A stretch of 64,000 nucleotides of DNA from Thermoplasmata archaeon (GCA_021817245.1 JAKAVQ010000003.1:141819-205818); one strand, 5' to 3'. Numbered from the stretch's first letter, positions 18,748 to 27,624 are shown. Numbers and translations are program-made. The notes: generated by a model from the letters alone, not told the origin.

Positions 18748-18820
18748 TGGGCCGGGGCGGATTCGAACCGCCGATCTTCGCGTTGTAAGCGCGACGTCGT
18801 CACCGCTGGACCACCGGCCC
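18748..18820 (-). tRNA. tRNA-Val (anticodon TAC)
   Basis: Seven-base acceptor stem GGGCCGG pairs with CCGGCCC. The anticodon arm TCGCG-CTTACAA-CGCGA gives anticodon TAC, and the T-arm is GGCGG-TTCGAAT-CCGCC. No intron and no encoded CCA. The 5' 21 bases overlap the 3' end of the archaeosine synthase gene on the same strand. Its 3' side borders the accessory island holding the IS and PolB remnants, a common integration position, though no att duplication was found. Confidence 0.95.
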
Positions 18821-20668
18821 GCCGTCCGTGGGAGACGCCTCCTCGGAGATGGGGCTGTCGGTGCGGGCGTGCTCCCGGTGACGCACCCGGACCGCAAGCC
18901 CGCGCTCGAGCTCGCCCAGGAGGGGACCCGGGAGGAGGGCCTCGCCCACCGCCGCGAGCGCGCCGTCTCGCAGCAGGACCACCGAGTCCCCGACTCGGAT
19001 CTCGGGGTCGGCGGCGCGGACCCCGGGCACGAACAGGTCGCCGGTCAGGGGCAGCTTGGGGTCGACCTCGATCGCGAGCGGGTACGGCGCACCGATCTTC
19101 CGGGCCCCGGCCACCGTGAGGTGGAAGAGGCCTCGCTCCTCCCGTACGGTCGCGAGATCGACGTGTCCGTCGGTGAGCCGCTGGAACCACGGCCTCCCCG
19201 CGAGGCGGATCGGCGAGGAGAAGAGACGGTCCGCCGTTGCGCGTCCAAACTGCACGCTCGCGAGCTCTCGCAGTTCCTCCCGGACGACGGCGAGCGGTCC
19301 CCCGGCGACGGGCCGGGTCTCGGCGAGCGAGTCCTCGACCGCGCGACGGAGGCTCGCAAGGGCCTCGGCGGACGTGGTCCGGCCGTCGGCGATCGTCCAG
19401 CGGACGTCGGGCCCTTCGGGGAGCTCCTCCGCGAGGAATCGGTACTCGTCCGGATCGAGGTGGACCACCGTCGAACGGTACGCGCCGGCACGTCGGAGGT
19501 GCCCGATCCCGGCGCGGACGACCGCCCGCTCAGGTTCGGTCCACGCCCCGGTCACCGGGATGTCATACTGACGGGCCGGGGGCACGTCTTCGAGCTCCTG
19601 AGGCACCGCACCGATCGGCGAGCTCACCGAAACCAGGTGCACCCTCTCGAGGCCGGGGAGGCCCTCAAGGGCCGAGAAGAACCGTCGGTGGGAGCGCGAG
19701 CGTCGGTACGGCTTGGTCTTCGAGCAGGGCACGACGAGCATCACCGACTTCGACGGGGGCGGACGGTAGCGCTCGAGCAGCCGGGCGCGGAAGCGGGCCA
19801 TCTCGGGGCGTCGGTGCGCTTCCGCGTAGACGTACGCGCGGCTGCCGGCGCCCAGAAGGGAAGCGCGTTCCTCGATCGGGCCTGCGAGATCGGCGTCGGC
19901 GTATCGCAGCATCTCGGCGAGCGCCGGCTCGGCACCGAGGCGCGCCTCGACGAGCTCCCGCAGCTGACCCCGACGGATCGCCGCCCGGGTCTCGGCGATC
20001 GCCCGCCGGTAGAGCGCGTCCGTGTGGACGGCGAGGGGTCCCGGAGGGTCGACCGAGCAGGCCGCACAGTCGCACGCCCGTTCGCGTCGTACGCTCTCGG
20101 GGGTAGCCGATCCGAGCGTGAGGTCGAGGAACTCTCCGTCGAGGGTCCGGAGCGCGCCCTCGGTGGTGTCGACGAGATCGACGCCGAGGTACGCGAGGAA
20201 CGCGACCCGGTGCGGGAGCGCCACCCGTGGTGCCCAGAGCAGTGGGGCCGCGCCGACGGCGGACCGCACGTCCCGCATCGCGGCGACGAACGGGCGGCCC
20301 TCGTTCCAGAGGACCCGTGCATTGCCGAGCACGACCAGTTCGGGCCGGGCGGCGCGCAGCGCGCGGGCCGCGTCTCGGTCGAACGGAACATGAAGCAGGT
20401 AGGCCGACGGGCCGATCGGGTGAACGCCGCGTTCGGTGCCCGCGACCTCGGGGGCCAGCACCGGGAAGGTGAGCTCGATGCGGATATCGCTCCGACCGAG
20501 GCCGAGTCGCCGCTCGCCGATCGCTCCGGGCCGCTCCTCGACCCGGAGCTCCTCGACTCCGCCCTCCGGTCCGGCTGTGACGAGCGCGGGCACCTCGAGA
20601 GAGAGCGGTCCGACCGACGCGCGGCCGAGGAGGGCGAGGCCATCGAGCCGCTCGACCGTACGCACCAT
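18800..20668 (-). CDS. arcS: Archaeosine synthase ArcS (TgtA2)
   Basis: Converts preQ0 at position 15 of tRNA to archaeosine. It has 622 residues: an N-terminal TGT-like barrel with a cysteine cluster (RACDCAACSVDPPG), the diagnostic core motif VPCSKTKPYRRSRSHRRF, and a C-terminal PUA domain (GDLFVPGVRAADPEIRVGDSV). The first catalytic Asp region of true TGT is not conserved, as expected for ArcS. ATG 20668 lies 26 bases after a small gene on the same strand, suggesting an operon. The stop codon falls inside tRNA-Val. Confidence 0.93.
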   Translation of the reverse strand: MVRTVERLDGLALLGRASVGPLSLEVPALVTAGPEGGVEELRVEERPGAIGERRLGLGRSDIRIELTFPVLAPEVAGTERGVHPIGPSAYLLHVPFDRDAARALRAARPELVVLGNARVLWNEGRPFVAAMRDVRSAVGAAPLLWAPRVALPHRVAFLAYLGVDLVDTTEGALRTLDGEFLDLTLGSATPESVRRERACDCAACSVDPPGPLAVHTDALYRRAIAETRAAIRRGQLRELVEARLGAEPALAEMLRYADADLAGPIEERASLLGAGSRAYVYAEAHRRPEMARFRARLLERYRPPPSKSVMLVVPCSKTKPYRRSRSHRRFFSALEGLPGLERVHLVSVSSPIGAVPQELEDVPPARQYDIPVTGAWTEPERAVVRAGIGHLRRAGAYRSTVVHLDPDEYRFLAEELPEGPDVRWTIADGRTTSAEALASLRRAVEDSLAETRPVAGGPLAVVREELRELASVQFGRATADRLFSSPIRLAGRPWFQRLTDGHVDLATVREERGLFHLTVAGARKIGAPYPLAIEVDPKLPLTGDLFVPGVRAADPEIRVGDSVVLLRDGALAAVGEALLPGPLLGELERGLAVRVRHREHARTDSPISEEASPTDGGPVVQR

Positions 20669-20693
20669 CTCGTTCCTCGAGCCGCCCCCGGGC

Positions 20694-21050
20694 TCAGTCG
20701 GTCGATGTCGCTTTCGCGACCTTGCGGCGCGGGCCCGAAGAGGGAGCCGCCGCGGGGAAGACCCCCTGCCAGGAGGCGATCATCGCCTCCCGACGATCGG
20801 CGCCGGCCTCGGTACGCCCACGCCGTCCGAAGAGCGGGTCGTGGGTCTCCCGGACGTCGCGTAGGAACGCCGCGGGGTCCCCGCTCGCCTTCTCGAAGCC
20901 ATACAGGATGAGCTCCCGCAGGAAACTCGACCGGCCCCGCCAGCCGATCCGTCGGCGGACGGTGGGGTTCAAGTGGCGCTTCGCGAGTCGCCAGACCTCG
21001 TTCGTCGTGCGGTAGTCCCGGGCGGAGAGTCCGATCATCACCTGCGGCAT
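20694..21050 (-). CDS. Hypothetical basic protein, 118 aa
   Basis: Soluble, Arg-rich helical protein (RDYRTTNEVWRLAKRHLNPT, SSFLRELILYGFEKASGDP) with a disordered Pro/Ser/Lys tail. It lies immediately upstream of arcS in the same direction. Nucleic-acid binding is possible from the charge but unproven. ATG 21050 used; ATG 21038 is an alternative. An AT-rich GGTACAAAGG about 30 bases upstream could be its TATA box. No family recognised. Confidence 0.65.
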   Translation of the reverse strand: MPQVMIGLSARDYRTTNEVWRLAKRHLNPTVRRRIGWRGRSSFLRELILYGFEKASGDPAAFLRDVRETHDPLFGRRGRTEAGADRREAMIASWQGVFPAAAPSSGPRRKVAKATSTD

Positions 21051-21123
21051 GGCGGAGGGCGGGCAGGAGGCGGGGGCCTTTGTACCTATGCCCTCGCCCG
21101 GAAGTAGGGCGCCCCGCCAAGCC

Positions 21124-22005
21124 TCAGCGACCGATCGGCAGGTAGACCGCGCCGAGGACCCCGGCCAGGTAGAGAAGACCGAGCGCGACGTGGCGGTAGA
21201 ACGGCACCCGGGTCGCGGTCGGCGCCCGGGCCAACTGGAGATCCGTGACGGCCGCCAGGAGCGCCATGGCTCCGAGGGCGACGTAGTAGGCCAGCCCGAG
21301 CCCGAGCTCGACGCCGAACGCGGCCAGCAGCGCGAGCGCCGCAGCGTGCAGGATCGGCACCAGGGCGACCGACCGCCCGACTCCCCAGCGAAGCGGGACG
21401 GAGAAGAGCCCGAGCTCGCGGTCGCTCTCGAGGTCCCCGAGGCTGTGGATCGTCTCGAACGCCGTTCCCCAGGCGAGTAGCCCACCGACCGCGAGCAGCA
21501 CGACGGCGGGGAGGGTGCCTCCGACCGCGATGTAGACCGCGGCCGGGGAGATCGCCTCCGCGAGCCCCAGGAACGCGGTCGTGAAGGAAGTGACCCGCTT
21601 CGTGTAGCTGTAGCCGAGCACGATCGCGAGGGCGACCGGGGCGAGCAGGAACGCGAGCGGATTGAGGAAGTAGGCCGCCGCCACCAGCACGGCCGCGTTC
21701 GCCGCGGCGAGGCCGAGCGCGAACCCGGGCGAGGTCTTCCCCGCGGGGATCGCCCGAGCCCGGGTCCGGGGGTTCCGTGCGTCGAGGTGGCGGTCCGCCC
21801 AGCGGTTGAAGCTATGGCCCGCGTTCCGCGCCGCGACGAACGCGATCACGATGAGGGCGACGGTAAGGAGCGCCGGGCGACCGTCCGTCGCGAGCAGCAG
21901 GAAGGCCAGGGCGAACGGCAGGTTCAGCCCGAGCATCTGGATCTCGAGGAACCGGCCGAGTCCTCGGGCCCGGCCCGGCGGGCGCGTCGCGCCCGGCCCG
22001 CTCAC
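21124..22005 (-). CDS. UbiA-family prenyltransferase
   Basis: Membrane prenyltransferase with about eight to nine helices. The first Asp-rich motif is N-x-x-x-D type in NAGHSFNRWADRHLDARNPR, with the paired Tyr/Lys loop LGYSYTKRVT and the second motif region IHSLGDLESDRE. It transfers a prenyl chain to an aromatic ring (quinone precursor) or glycerol-phosphate; the conserved SFNRWADRHLDARN pattern favours 4-hydroxybenzoate-type enzymes. GTG 22005 overlaps the ubiD-like stop as GTGA, indicating translational coupling. Confidence 0.88.
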   Translation of the reverse strand: MSGPGATRPPGRARGLGRFLEIQMLGLNLPFALAFLLLATDGRPALLTVALIVIAFVAARNAGHSFNRWADRHLDARNPRTRARAIPAGKTSPGFALGLAAANAAVLVAAAYFLNPLAFLLAPVALAIVLGYSYTKRVTSFTTAFLGLAEAISPAAVYIAVGGTLPAVVLLAVGGLLAWGTAFETIHSLGDLESDRELGLFSVPLRWGVGRSVALVPILHAAALALLAAFGVELGLGLAYYVALGAMALLAAVTDLQLARAPTATRVPFYRHVALGLLYLAGVLGAVYLPIGR

Positions 22006-23483
22006 GATCGGGGTCGCGCGAAGAAGCGGGCGAGGATCGGGTCCTCCTTCAGGAGGCGCTCGGCCGCGCGCGCGGCTTCGGGGTCCGAGCGGATCTCCTC
22101 CGGCCACGGGCGGGGGAAGCCGTCCTCGGGCCGCTTGCGGGTCGCATCGATCCCGACCTTCGCGCCAAGGTTCGGCACCGGGTTCGAGATCGACAGCTGG
22201 TCGACCGGTCCCTGCGCGAGCTCGAAGTCCCGGCCGGGGTCCGCCTGAAGCCCAATCCGGTAGAGGACCTCGGAGAGGTCGTGGACGTTGACGTCGTCGT
22301 CGACGACCACGACGTATCGGACGAACATCATCTGGCCGAGTCCCCAGAGCGCGTGCATCACCTTCCGGGGGTGATCGGGGTAGGCCTTGCGGAGGGAGAC
22401 GATCGCGACGTTAATGAACAACCCCTCGAGCGGGAGGTTCATGTCGACGATCTCGGGCAGCACGAGCCGGATCACGGGCAGGAAGATCCGCTCGACAGCC
22501 TTCCCGAGCACGGCGTCCTCCGTCGGCGGCTTTCCCGTGACGGTCGTGAGGTAGGTCGGCCGCTCCCGGTGCGTGACCCGGGTCACGTGGAAGACCGGGA
22601 ACGGCTCGGGGGCGGAGTAGTAGCCGGTGTGGTCTCCGAACGGGCCCTCGACGCGCCGCTCGGTCGGGTCGACGTACCCCTCGAGCACGATCTCGGCCTG
22701 GGCGGGGACCTCGAGATCGATCGACCGCGCGGCGGTGAGTTCCACGGGATCGGAGCGCAGGAACCCCGCGAAGACGAAGTTCGAGATCCCTTCGGGGACC
22801 GGCGCGAGCCCGCTGAACATCGTCGCGGGGTCCGCGCCGAGCACGGCAGCGACCGGCATCTTCTCGCCGCGGGCGGCCCACTTGCGGAGGTTGTTCGCTC
22901 CGACGCGGTGGAGCTGCGCGTGGAAGCCGAGCGTGTCCTTCCCGTACTGTTGGAGCCGGTAGATCCCGGTGTGCGACTCGCCGGTATCGGGGTCCTTCGT
23001 GATGACGACCGGGAACGTCACGGTGCGACCCGCGTCCCCCGGCCAGCACTTCAGGATCGGGAGCCGGTCGAGGTCGACGGTCGGCTCCTCGACCTCCTGG
23101 ACCGGACCCGAGCGGACCCGCTTTGGGGCGAGGGAGCGGAGCGTCGAGAGCGTGTCGATCGTCCCCGAGAGGTCGCGCACCGCCCCGAGGATGCCGGCGG
23201 GAGGGCGGAGCCGGACGAGACGCCCGACCCGCTCCGCGACCGCATCGGCCGACTCGGCGCCGAGGGCGAACGCGATCCGTCGGGGGGATCCCAGGAGGTT
23301 CGTGACGACCGGGATCGGCCCGTCCGAGACGTTCTCGAAGAGGAGCGCCGGACCGTCCGCCCGCAGCACCCGTTGCGTCACCTCGGTGATCTCGAGGTCT
23401 CGGGAGATCGGGCGTCGGACGCGCAGAAGGTCGCCCTTCGCCTCGAGCCCCTCGAGGAACTCTCCGAGCGAGCGGAACGTCAC
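22002..23483 (-). CDS. UbiD-family prenyl-FMN decarboxylase
   Basis: Reversible decarboxylase of 493 residues using prenylated FMN. The cofactor-site sequence GIYRLQQYGKDTLGFHAQLH and the catalytic region EGPFGDHTGYYS are intact, and the length is normal. Two roles are plausible: aromatic decarboxylation in quinone synthesis, supported by the coupled UbiA gene, or anhydromevalonate phosphate decarboxylation in the archaeal mevalonate pathway. Sequence alone does not separate them here. GTG start lies 27 bases from a strong TATA box. Confidence 0.9.
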   Translation of the reverse strand: MTFRSLGEFLEGLEAKGDLLRVRRPISRDLEITEVTQRVLRADGPALLFENVSDGPIPVVTNLLGSPRRIAFALGAESADAVAERVGRLVRLRPPAGILGAVRDLSGTIDTLSTLRSLAPKRVRSGPVQEVEEPTVDLDRLPILKCWPGDAGRTVTFPVVITKDPDTGESHTGIYRLQQYGKDTLGFHAQLHRVGANNLRKWAARGEKMPVAAVLGADPATMFSGLAPVPEGISNFVFAGFLRSDPVELTAARSIDLEVPAQAEIVLEGYVDPTERRVEGPFGDHTGYYSAPEPFPVFHVTRVTHRERPTYLTTVTGKPPTEDAVLGKAVERIFLPVIRLVLPEIVDMNLPLEGLFINVAIVSLRKAYPDHPRKVMHALWGLGQMMFVRYVVVVDDDVNVHDLSEVLYRIGLQADPGRDFELAQGPVDQLSISNPVPNLGAKVGIDATRKRPEDGFPRPWPEEIRSDPEAARAAERLLKEDPILARFFARPRS

Positions 23484-23505
23484 GAGAACGAGCGAGTCCC
23501 GCCGG

Positions 23506-23516
23506 TTATTAATAGG
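23506..23516 (-). promoter_or_regulatory. TATA box for the UbiD-UbiA operon
   Basis: Minus strand CCTATTAATAA is centred 27 bases before GTG 23483. This fits a leaderless transcript. Confidence 0.65.
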
Positions 23517-23537
23517 CGCCGCGCCCGGGGCCGAAGG

Positions 23538-23547
23538 TTCATATCGG
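23538..23547 (+). promoter_or_regulatory. TATA box for the HTH regulator
   Basis: TTCATATCGG is centred about 28 bases before ATG 23570. GGGAGG abuts the ATG too closely to act as a Shine-Dalgarno site, so a leaderless message is likely. Confidence 0.55.
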
Positions 23548-23569
23548 AACCCCGGCTCCGATCGGGAGG

Positions 23570-24301
23570 ATGCAGTCCGTTACGCTCGAGCTCCGGACCG
23601 ACGACCTCGCGCTCCTCGGCGTGATCCCGGAGGGGCTGTTCGAGAAGTACGAGGAGATCGAGCTGCTCGAGACCCTGCGGCTCGAGCAGGGCTGGCGGCT
23701 CCAGCTCCTGCGCGTTCGACGCCGCGGGGCCCTCAAGACCGCGGCCGAGCTCGAGCGGGAGTCCCGGCGCATCCGGGCGATGTACGGGCTCGAGAGCTTC
23801 GAACTGGTGGAGCGGCGTCCCCGAACGCGCGACTACATCCTCCTCGTCCGCCAGCGGAACCCCGAGCGCCTGCGCCGCCTGCTCTCGCTCGCGGGAGGGG
23901 AGATCTCCCCGACCGCACCGTTCCGCCTGACGCCCGAGAAGGTCGTTGCGTCGTTCCACGGCGAGGAGCGGGCCCTCCGCCGGGTGTTGAAGCGGCTCGA
24001 CCGGGAGGAGTTCCCGTACCGGGTCCTGCGCGCTTCGGGACGGCCGCAGCTTCCCGAGGAGGCCCGAGAAGCGCTCACGCCGCTCCAGGCCAAGCTCGTC
24101 GCCCGCGCCTGGGTGCTCGGCTACTACGCGGTCCCGCGCCGGGTGACCCTGACGCGCCTCGCGCGTCACTCCGGTCGCAGCGCGCCGGCCTACGGCAAGG
24201 TCCTTCGAAGGGCGGAAGGCCGGCTCGTCCAGCGCTGGCTCGCGACCGAAGGGGGTTTCCTCGAGGAAGCCGGTGGGCCGACGGTCGCGCGGGAACCCTA
24301 A
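23570..24301 (+). CDS. Bacterio-opsin-activator-like HTH (HTH_10) transcriptional regulator
   Basis: DNA-binding regulator of 243 residues. The C-terminal HTH_10-type domain reads LTPLQAKLVARAWVLGYY, then VTLTRLARHSGRS and a recognition helix region AYGKVLRRAEGRLV, as in halophile and Thermoplasmata bat-like proteins. The N-terminal domain (about residues 1-150) has alpha/beta pattern and could bind a ligand. It is divergent from the UbiD-UbiA operon, making regulation of that operon possible but unproven. Confidence 0.78.
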   Translation: MQSVTLELRTDDLALLGVIPEGLFEKYEEIELLETLRLEQGWRLQLLRVRRRGALKTAAELERESRRIRAMYGLESFELVERRPRTRDYILLVRQRNPERLRRLLSLAGGEISPTAPFRLTPEKVVASFHGEERALRRVLKRLDREEFPYRVLRASGRPQLPEEAREALTPLQAKLVARAWVLGYYAVPRRVTLTRLARHSGRSAPAYGKVLRRAEGRLVQRWLATEGGFLEEAGGPTVAREP

Positions 24302-24327
24302 AGAGAGACCGCCGCTCCCGAACGGCC

Positions 24328-24771
24328 GTGCCCGACCCCACGCGTACGGTCGTCGTCGAGCGGGTCCCCGACGCGCCCGCGGTGGCGCTGCCGGCGCGGG
24401 CGACCGAGGGCTCCGCCTGCTTCGACCTCGCGGCGGCAGAAGACGTCGAGCTCGAGCGGGGCCGGGTGACGCTCGTGCGTACGGGACTTCGCCTCCGCTG
24501 CCCGCCCGGCACGTTCCTCGAGGTCCGTCCGCGCAGCGGCCTCGGCTCCCGCGGGGTGCTGATGGCGAACGCTCCCGGGACGATCGATGCCGATTACTCC
24601 GGCGAGGTGAGGGTGCCCCTCACGTACCTCTTCGAAGGGCGCTACGCGATTCACGTCGGGGACCGGATCGGCCAGGTCCGACTGGTGGAGGAGCTCCCGA
24701 CCGAGTTCGCGCCCGGCGAGGTCCTCCCGGTCGCCTCCCGCAACGGCGGGTTCGGCAGCACCGGCCGCTAG
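24328..24771 (+). CDS. dut: dUTPase (trimeric dUTP diphosphatase family)
   Basis: Hydrolyses dUTP to dUMP and diphosphate. Family motifs are in order: ATEGSACFDLAA (motif 1), EVRPRSGLGSRGVLMANA (motif 2), GTIDADYSGEVRVPL (motif 3), GDRIGQVRLV (motif 4) and the flexible C-terminal RNGGFGSTGR (motif 5). GTG 24328 is the only sensible start. Length of 147 residues fits a dUTPase rather than a dCTP deaminase. It converges with the Hef helicase gene, the two stops being adjacent. Confidence 0.95.
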   Translation: MPDPTRTVVVERVPDAPAVALPARATEGSACFDLAAAEDVELERGRVTLVRTGLRLRCPPGTFLEVRPRSGLGSRGVLMANAPGTIDADYSGEVRVPLTYLFEGRYAIHVGDRIGQVRLVEELPTEFAPGEVLPVASRNGGFGSTGR

Positions 24772-24772
24772 A

Positions 24773-26374
24773 TCAGTCGAACTCCGTGAGGATCCGCTGG
24801 ACCCTCTTCGGCTCCAGCGGGGGCGGAGCCCCACCGCGGGCGGCGTCGGCCTGGACCTTCTCGAGCATCTCGTGCATCCGACGCTCCCGGGCGAACGCGG
24901 CGCGGTGGAGCGCCACATCCCGAGTCCCGTCGGCCACGAGGACGACGGCCCGCCCCGTCCGGGCCCGACCGGTCCGGCCGCGGCGCTGGATGGTCCGGAT
25001 CACATCCGGGATCGGCTCGTAGAAGACGACGAGGTCGGTGGCAGGGATGTCGAGCCCTTCTTCCGCGACGGACGTGGCGACGAGGCAGTTCACTTCCCCC
25101 CGACGGAACCGGTCGAGGACCTCGACCTGCGACCGCTGGCTCAGGCCAACGTCCGTACCGTGCGTGGCCTGGCCGACGAACCGCGCCGGCCGGACGAGAC
25201 CGTCCGAGTACTTCGCGAACTCCTCCACGAGCCGGTCGACGGTGTCGCGGTACTGGGCGAAGACGATCACCCGGGCCCCCGGGTGCTCGGCGAGCTCGCG
25301 GCGGACCGTGTCGAGCGTGATCGCGACCTTCGGGTGCTCGACCGTGAGGCGGTCGAGCCGGCGCCGGACCTCCTCGACGTCCGGGTCCCCGAGGAACGCC
25401 CGGAGGGAAGGGGTCCACCGACCACCCTCCCCGGGAATCTGGCGGGCGAGGTACTCCCGCAGCGCGTCGACCCCCTGGCTCTCGATCAGCTCGAGCGCGT
25501 GAAGACCCTTCATCGCCGCGGCCTGCGCGGTCACCGCTTTCCAGACCAACCCATTCGCCGGTCCCGACCGGCCCTCGACGGAGAGCTGCCGCTGCAGGCG
25601 GGCGCGGAGCTCGAGGAGCGTGCGTCGGTTCGCCTCTCCCCCCGGGAGGAGGTTGAGCCCCCGCAGCACCTCTGCTTGCCGGGCGACCGCGGCCCTCAGG
25701 AGGACCGCCAGGTGACGGACCTCCACCGGCACCGGGACGGGGAGCGTCTCGACGCCGATCCCGTGGACGTACGGCAGGACGTCGGGGCTCTCCTCGGTGC
25801 GGTACTCGAAGCGTTCGATCCCCAGGTTCGCCCAGACTTCGCGGATGCGTTCGAGGCGGCTGCCCGGGGAGGCGGTCATCGCGAGCACCCGGGCCCGGGG
25901 TCCGGCGCGGTTCGCCGCCGCGATGGCGACGTACGGGTAGTCGCCGACGGCCCGGTGGGCCTCGTCGAAGACGATCAGCGAGACGGTGGCCAACGGGAAC
26001 TCCCCGCTCGCAAGATCGTTCGCGATCACCTGAGGGGTCGCCACGACGACCTGCGGGGGGCGCAGCAGATCCGCCCGGCGCTCCGGGGCGATCGCCCCGG
26101 TGAGGACGAGCGGGGGCGGAGCGAAGAGGGTCCGTTCGACTTCGCGGGCGTGCTGGACGACCAGGGGCCGCGTCGGCGCGAGGAACAGCACCGAGTCCGT
26201 CGGCCGACGCAGGAGGAACTCGGCGATGACCCGCAGCGCGATCGCGGTCTTCCCGAGCCCGGTGGGGAGCACGGAGAGCGTGTCGTGATCGACGGCGGCC
26301 TCGACGACGTGGCGCTGGTAGAGCCGGTCCTCGAGGGTGCCGGGGCGCACCCGCGGGTGTTCGACCGTCCCCAT
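24773..26374 (-). CDS. Hef/FANCM-type DEAH helicase without nuclease domain
   Basis: ATP-dependent helicase or translocase for stalled forks and branched DNA. Motif I is LPTGLGKTAIAL near residue 35, motif II FDEAHRAVG, motif III MTASPGS and motif VI QRRGRTGRA. A long helical insertion (about residues 215-310) matches the Hef thumb-like insert. At 533 residues it ends right after the second RecA domain, so the XPF-like nuclease seen in many euryarchaeal Hef proteins is absent. ATG 26374 is preferred over GTG 26395, which is too close to the shared TATA box. Confidence 0.9.
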   Translation of the reverse strand: MGTVEHPRVRPGTLEDRLYQRHVVEAAVDHDTLSVLPTGLGKTAIALRVIAEFLLRRPTDSVLFLAPTRPLVVQHAREVERTLFAPPPLVLTGAIAPERRADLLRPPQVVVATPQVIANDLASGEFPLATVSLIVFDEAHRAVGDYPYVAIAAANRAGPRARVLAMTASPGSRLERIREVWANLGIERFEYRTEESPDVLPYVHGIGVETLPVPVPVEVRHLAVLLRAAVARQAEVLRGLNLLPGGEANRRTLLELRARLQRQLSVEGRSGPANGLVWKAVTAQAAAMKGLHALELIESQGVDALREYLARQIPGEGGRWTPSLRAFLGDPDVEEVRRRLDRLTVEHPKVAITLDTVRRELAEHPGARVIVFAQYRDTVDRLVEEFAKYSDGLVRPARFVGQATHGTDVGLSQRSQVEVLDRFRRGEVNCLVATSVAEEGLDIPATDLVVFYEPIPDVIRTIQRRGRTGRARTGRAVVLVADGTRDVALHRAAFARERRMHEMLEKVQADAARGGAPPPLEPKRVQRILTEFD

Positions 26375-26406
26375 CCGGCGGACCCCGACCGGCACGGAGC
26401 GGCCAC

Positions 26407-26417
26407 GCCTTTATTAG
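26407..26417. promoter_or_regulatory. Shared TATA element between divergent helicase and glycosyltransferase genes
   Basis: CCTTTATTAGG is the only AT-rich patch in the 62-base gap. It is centred 25 bases from ATG 26437 on the plus strand and 38 bases from ATG 26374 on the minus strand, so it may direct transcription both ways. Confidence 0.55.
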
Positions 26418-26436
26418 GGCGGGTCTACGCCGGGAG

Positions 26437-27624
26437 ATGCTCCCCCTCTTCGAGGTCGCGCTCCTCATCGCCGGGGCGGTCACGGTCCTCCTCTACCAGG
26501 GAGTCGCGCTCCTGCTCGCCGCCGAGATGCCCCGGCTCGACCCGGCCGCGGACGCCCCCGCGCCGGCGCCGCTCGTCAGCGTCGTGATCGCGGCGCGCAA
26601 CGAGGCCGATGAGCTCCCCGCTACGCTCGACAGCCTGCTGGAGCAGGACTACCCGAACCTCGAGATCCTGGTCGTCGAGGACGGCTCGACCGACGGCACC
26701 CGAGCCGTGATCGACGCGCGGGTGCCGCGGGTCCGGTCCATCGTGCCCCCCCCGTTGCCGGCGGGCTGGGTCGGCAAGAACTGGGCGTGCTGGATCGGTG
26801 TCCAGGCGGCGCGGGGCGAGCGGCTCCTCTTCCTCGACGCCGACGTGCGGCTGCACCCGACGGCCGTGCGCACGGCCGTCGCCTGGGCGGATCGGGAGGG
26901 GGCCGACCTCGCGACGATCGCGCCGGCGATCGAGATGAAGGGGTTCTGGGAGCGGGTCGTGCTGCCGTTCTACGTTCAGGTCGTGCTGACGTACTTCCGC
27001 GCGCCCCACGTCAACCGGGACCGTTCCCGCACCGCCATGGCGAACGGCCAGTTCTGGCTCGTCCGCCGCGAGAGCTACACCGCCCTCGGGGGTCACGCCG
27101 CGGTCCGGTCCTTCGTGCTCGAGGACGTCGCGATCGCCCGCCGATTCCGCGCCGCCGGCCGGCGGCTGCGCATCGCCTGGACCCCGGAGCTCGCGGTGAC
27201 CCGGATGTACCGTGACCGGCAGGAGATGTTCGAGGGCCTGCTCAAGAACGTTCACGGTACGGCGTACTCCTCGCTCCGCCTCGTCGGGTTCCTCGCCGGA
27301 CTGGTGGGCCTCTTCTGGCTCCCGCTCGGGCTGCTTCCGCTCGGTGGGCTCGTCGGGAGTCCGCTCCTCGTGGGGGTCGGGGCGTTCCTCTACTTCGCGC
27401 TGTTCGGCAAGCACGTCGTCTTCGCGCGGGCGGTCGGCGCCCCCGCTGTGTACGGCCTCCTCTATCCGCTCGCCGTCGGGTTCTACGTGGTCCTCGTGGC
27501 GACCTCGCTCGCGCGGGGTCGGAAGGGTCGCCCGATCATCTGGAAAGGGCGGGCCTACGCGATCGACCCGGGCGTCGGGGCCGGTGAGACGATGGCGTCG
27601 TCCGATCAACTCCGGGCCCCATGA
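26437..27624 (+). CDS. Membrane glycosyltransferase, family 2 (HpnB/carotenoid-type)
   Basis: Inverting GT-A enzyme of 395 residues. An N-terminal helix (residues 4-30) precedes the nucleotide-sugar domain: VSVVIAARNEADELP, LVVEDGSTDGT, the metal-binding LFLDADVRL, and FVLEDVAIARRFRAAGRRL with Q-E-M-F-E-G-L. Three C-terminal helices (about 280-365) anchor it. The pattern resembles hopene- or carotenoid-associated transferases; the acceptor in an archaeon is probably a polyprenyl lipid (inference). Confidence 0.88.
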   Translation: MLPLFEVALLIAGAVTVLLYQGVALLLAAEMPRLDPAADAPAPAPLVSVVIAARNEADELPATLDSLLEQDYPNLEILVVEDGSTDGTRAVIDARVPRVRSIVPPPLPAGWVGKNWACWIGVQAARGERLLFLDADVRLHPTAVRTAVAWADREGADLATIAPAIEMKGFWERVVLPFYVQVVLTYFRAPHVNRDRSRTAMANGQFWLVRRESYTALGGHAAVRSFVLEDVAIARRFRAAGRRLRIAWTPELAVTRMYRDRQEMFEGLLKNVHGTAYSSLRLVGFLAGLVGLFWLPLGLLPLGGLVGSPLLVGVGAFLYFALFGKHVVFARAVGAPAVYGLLYPLAVGFYVVLVATSLARGRKGRPIIWKGRAYAIDPGVGAGETMASSDQLRAP

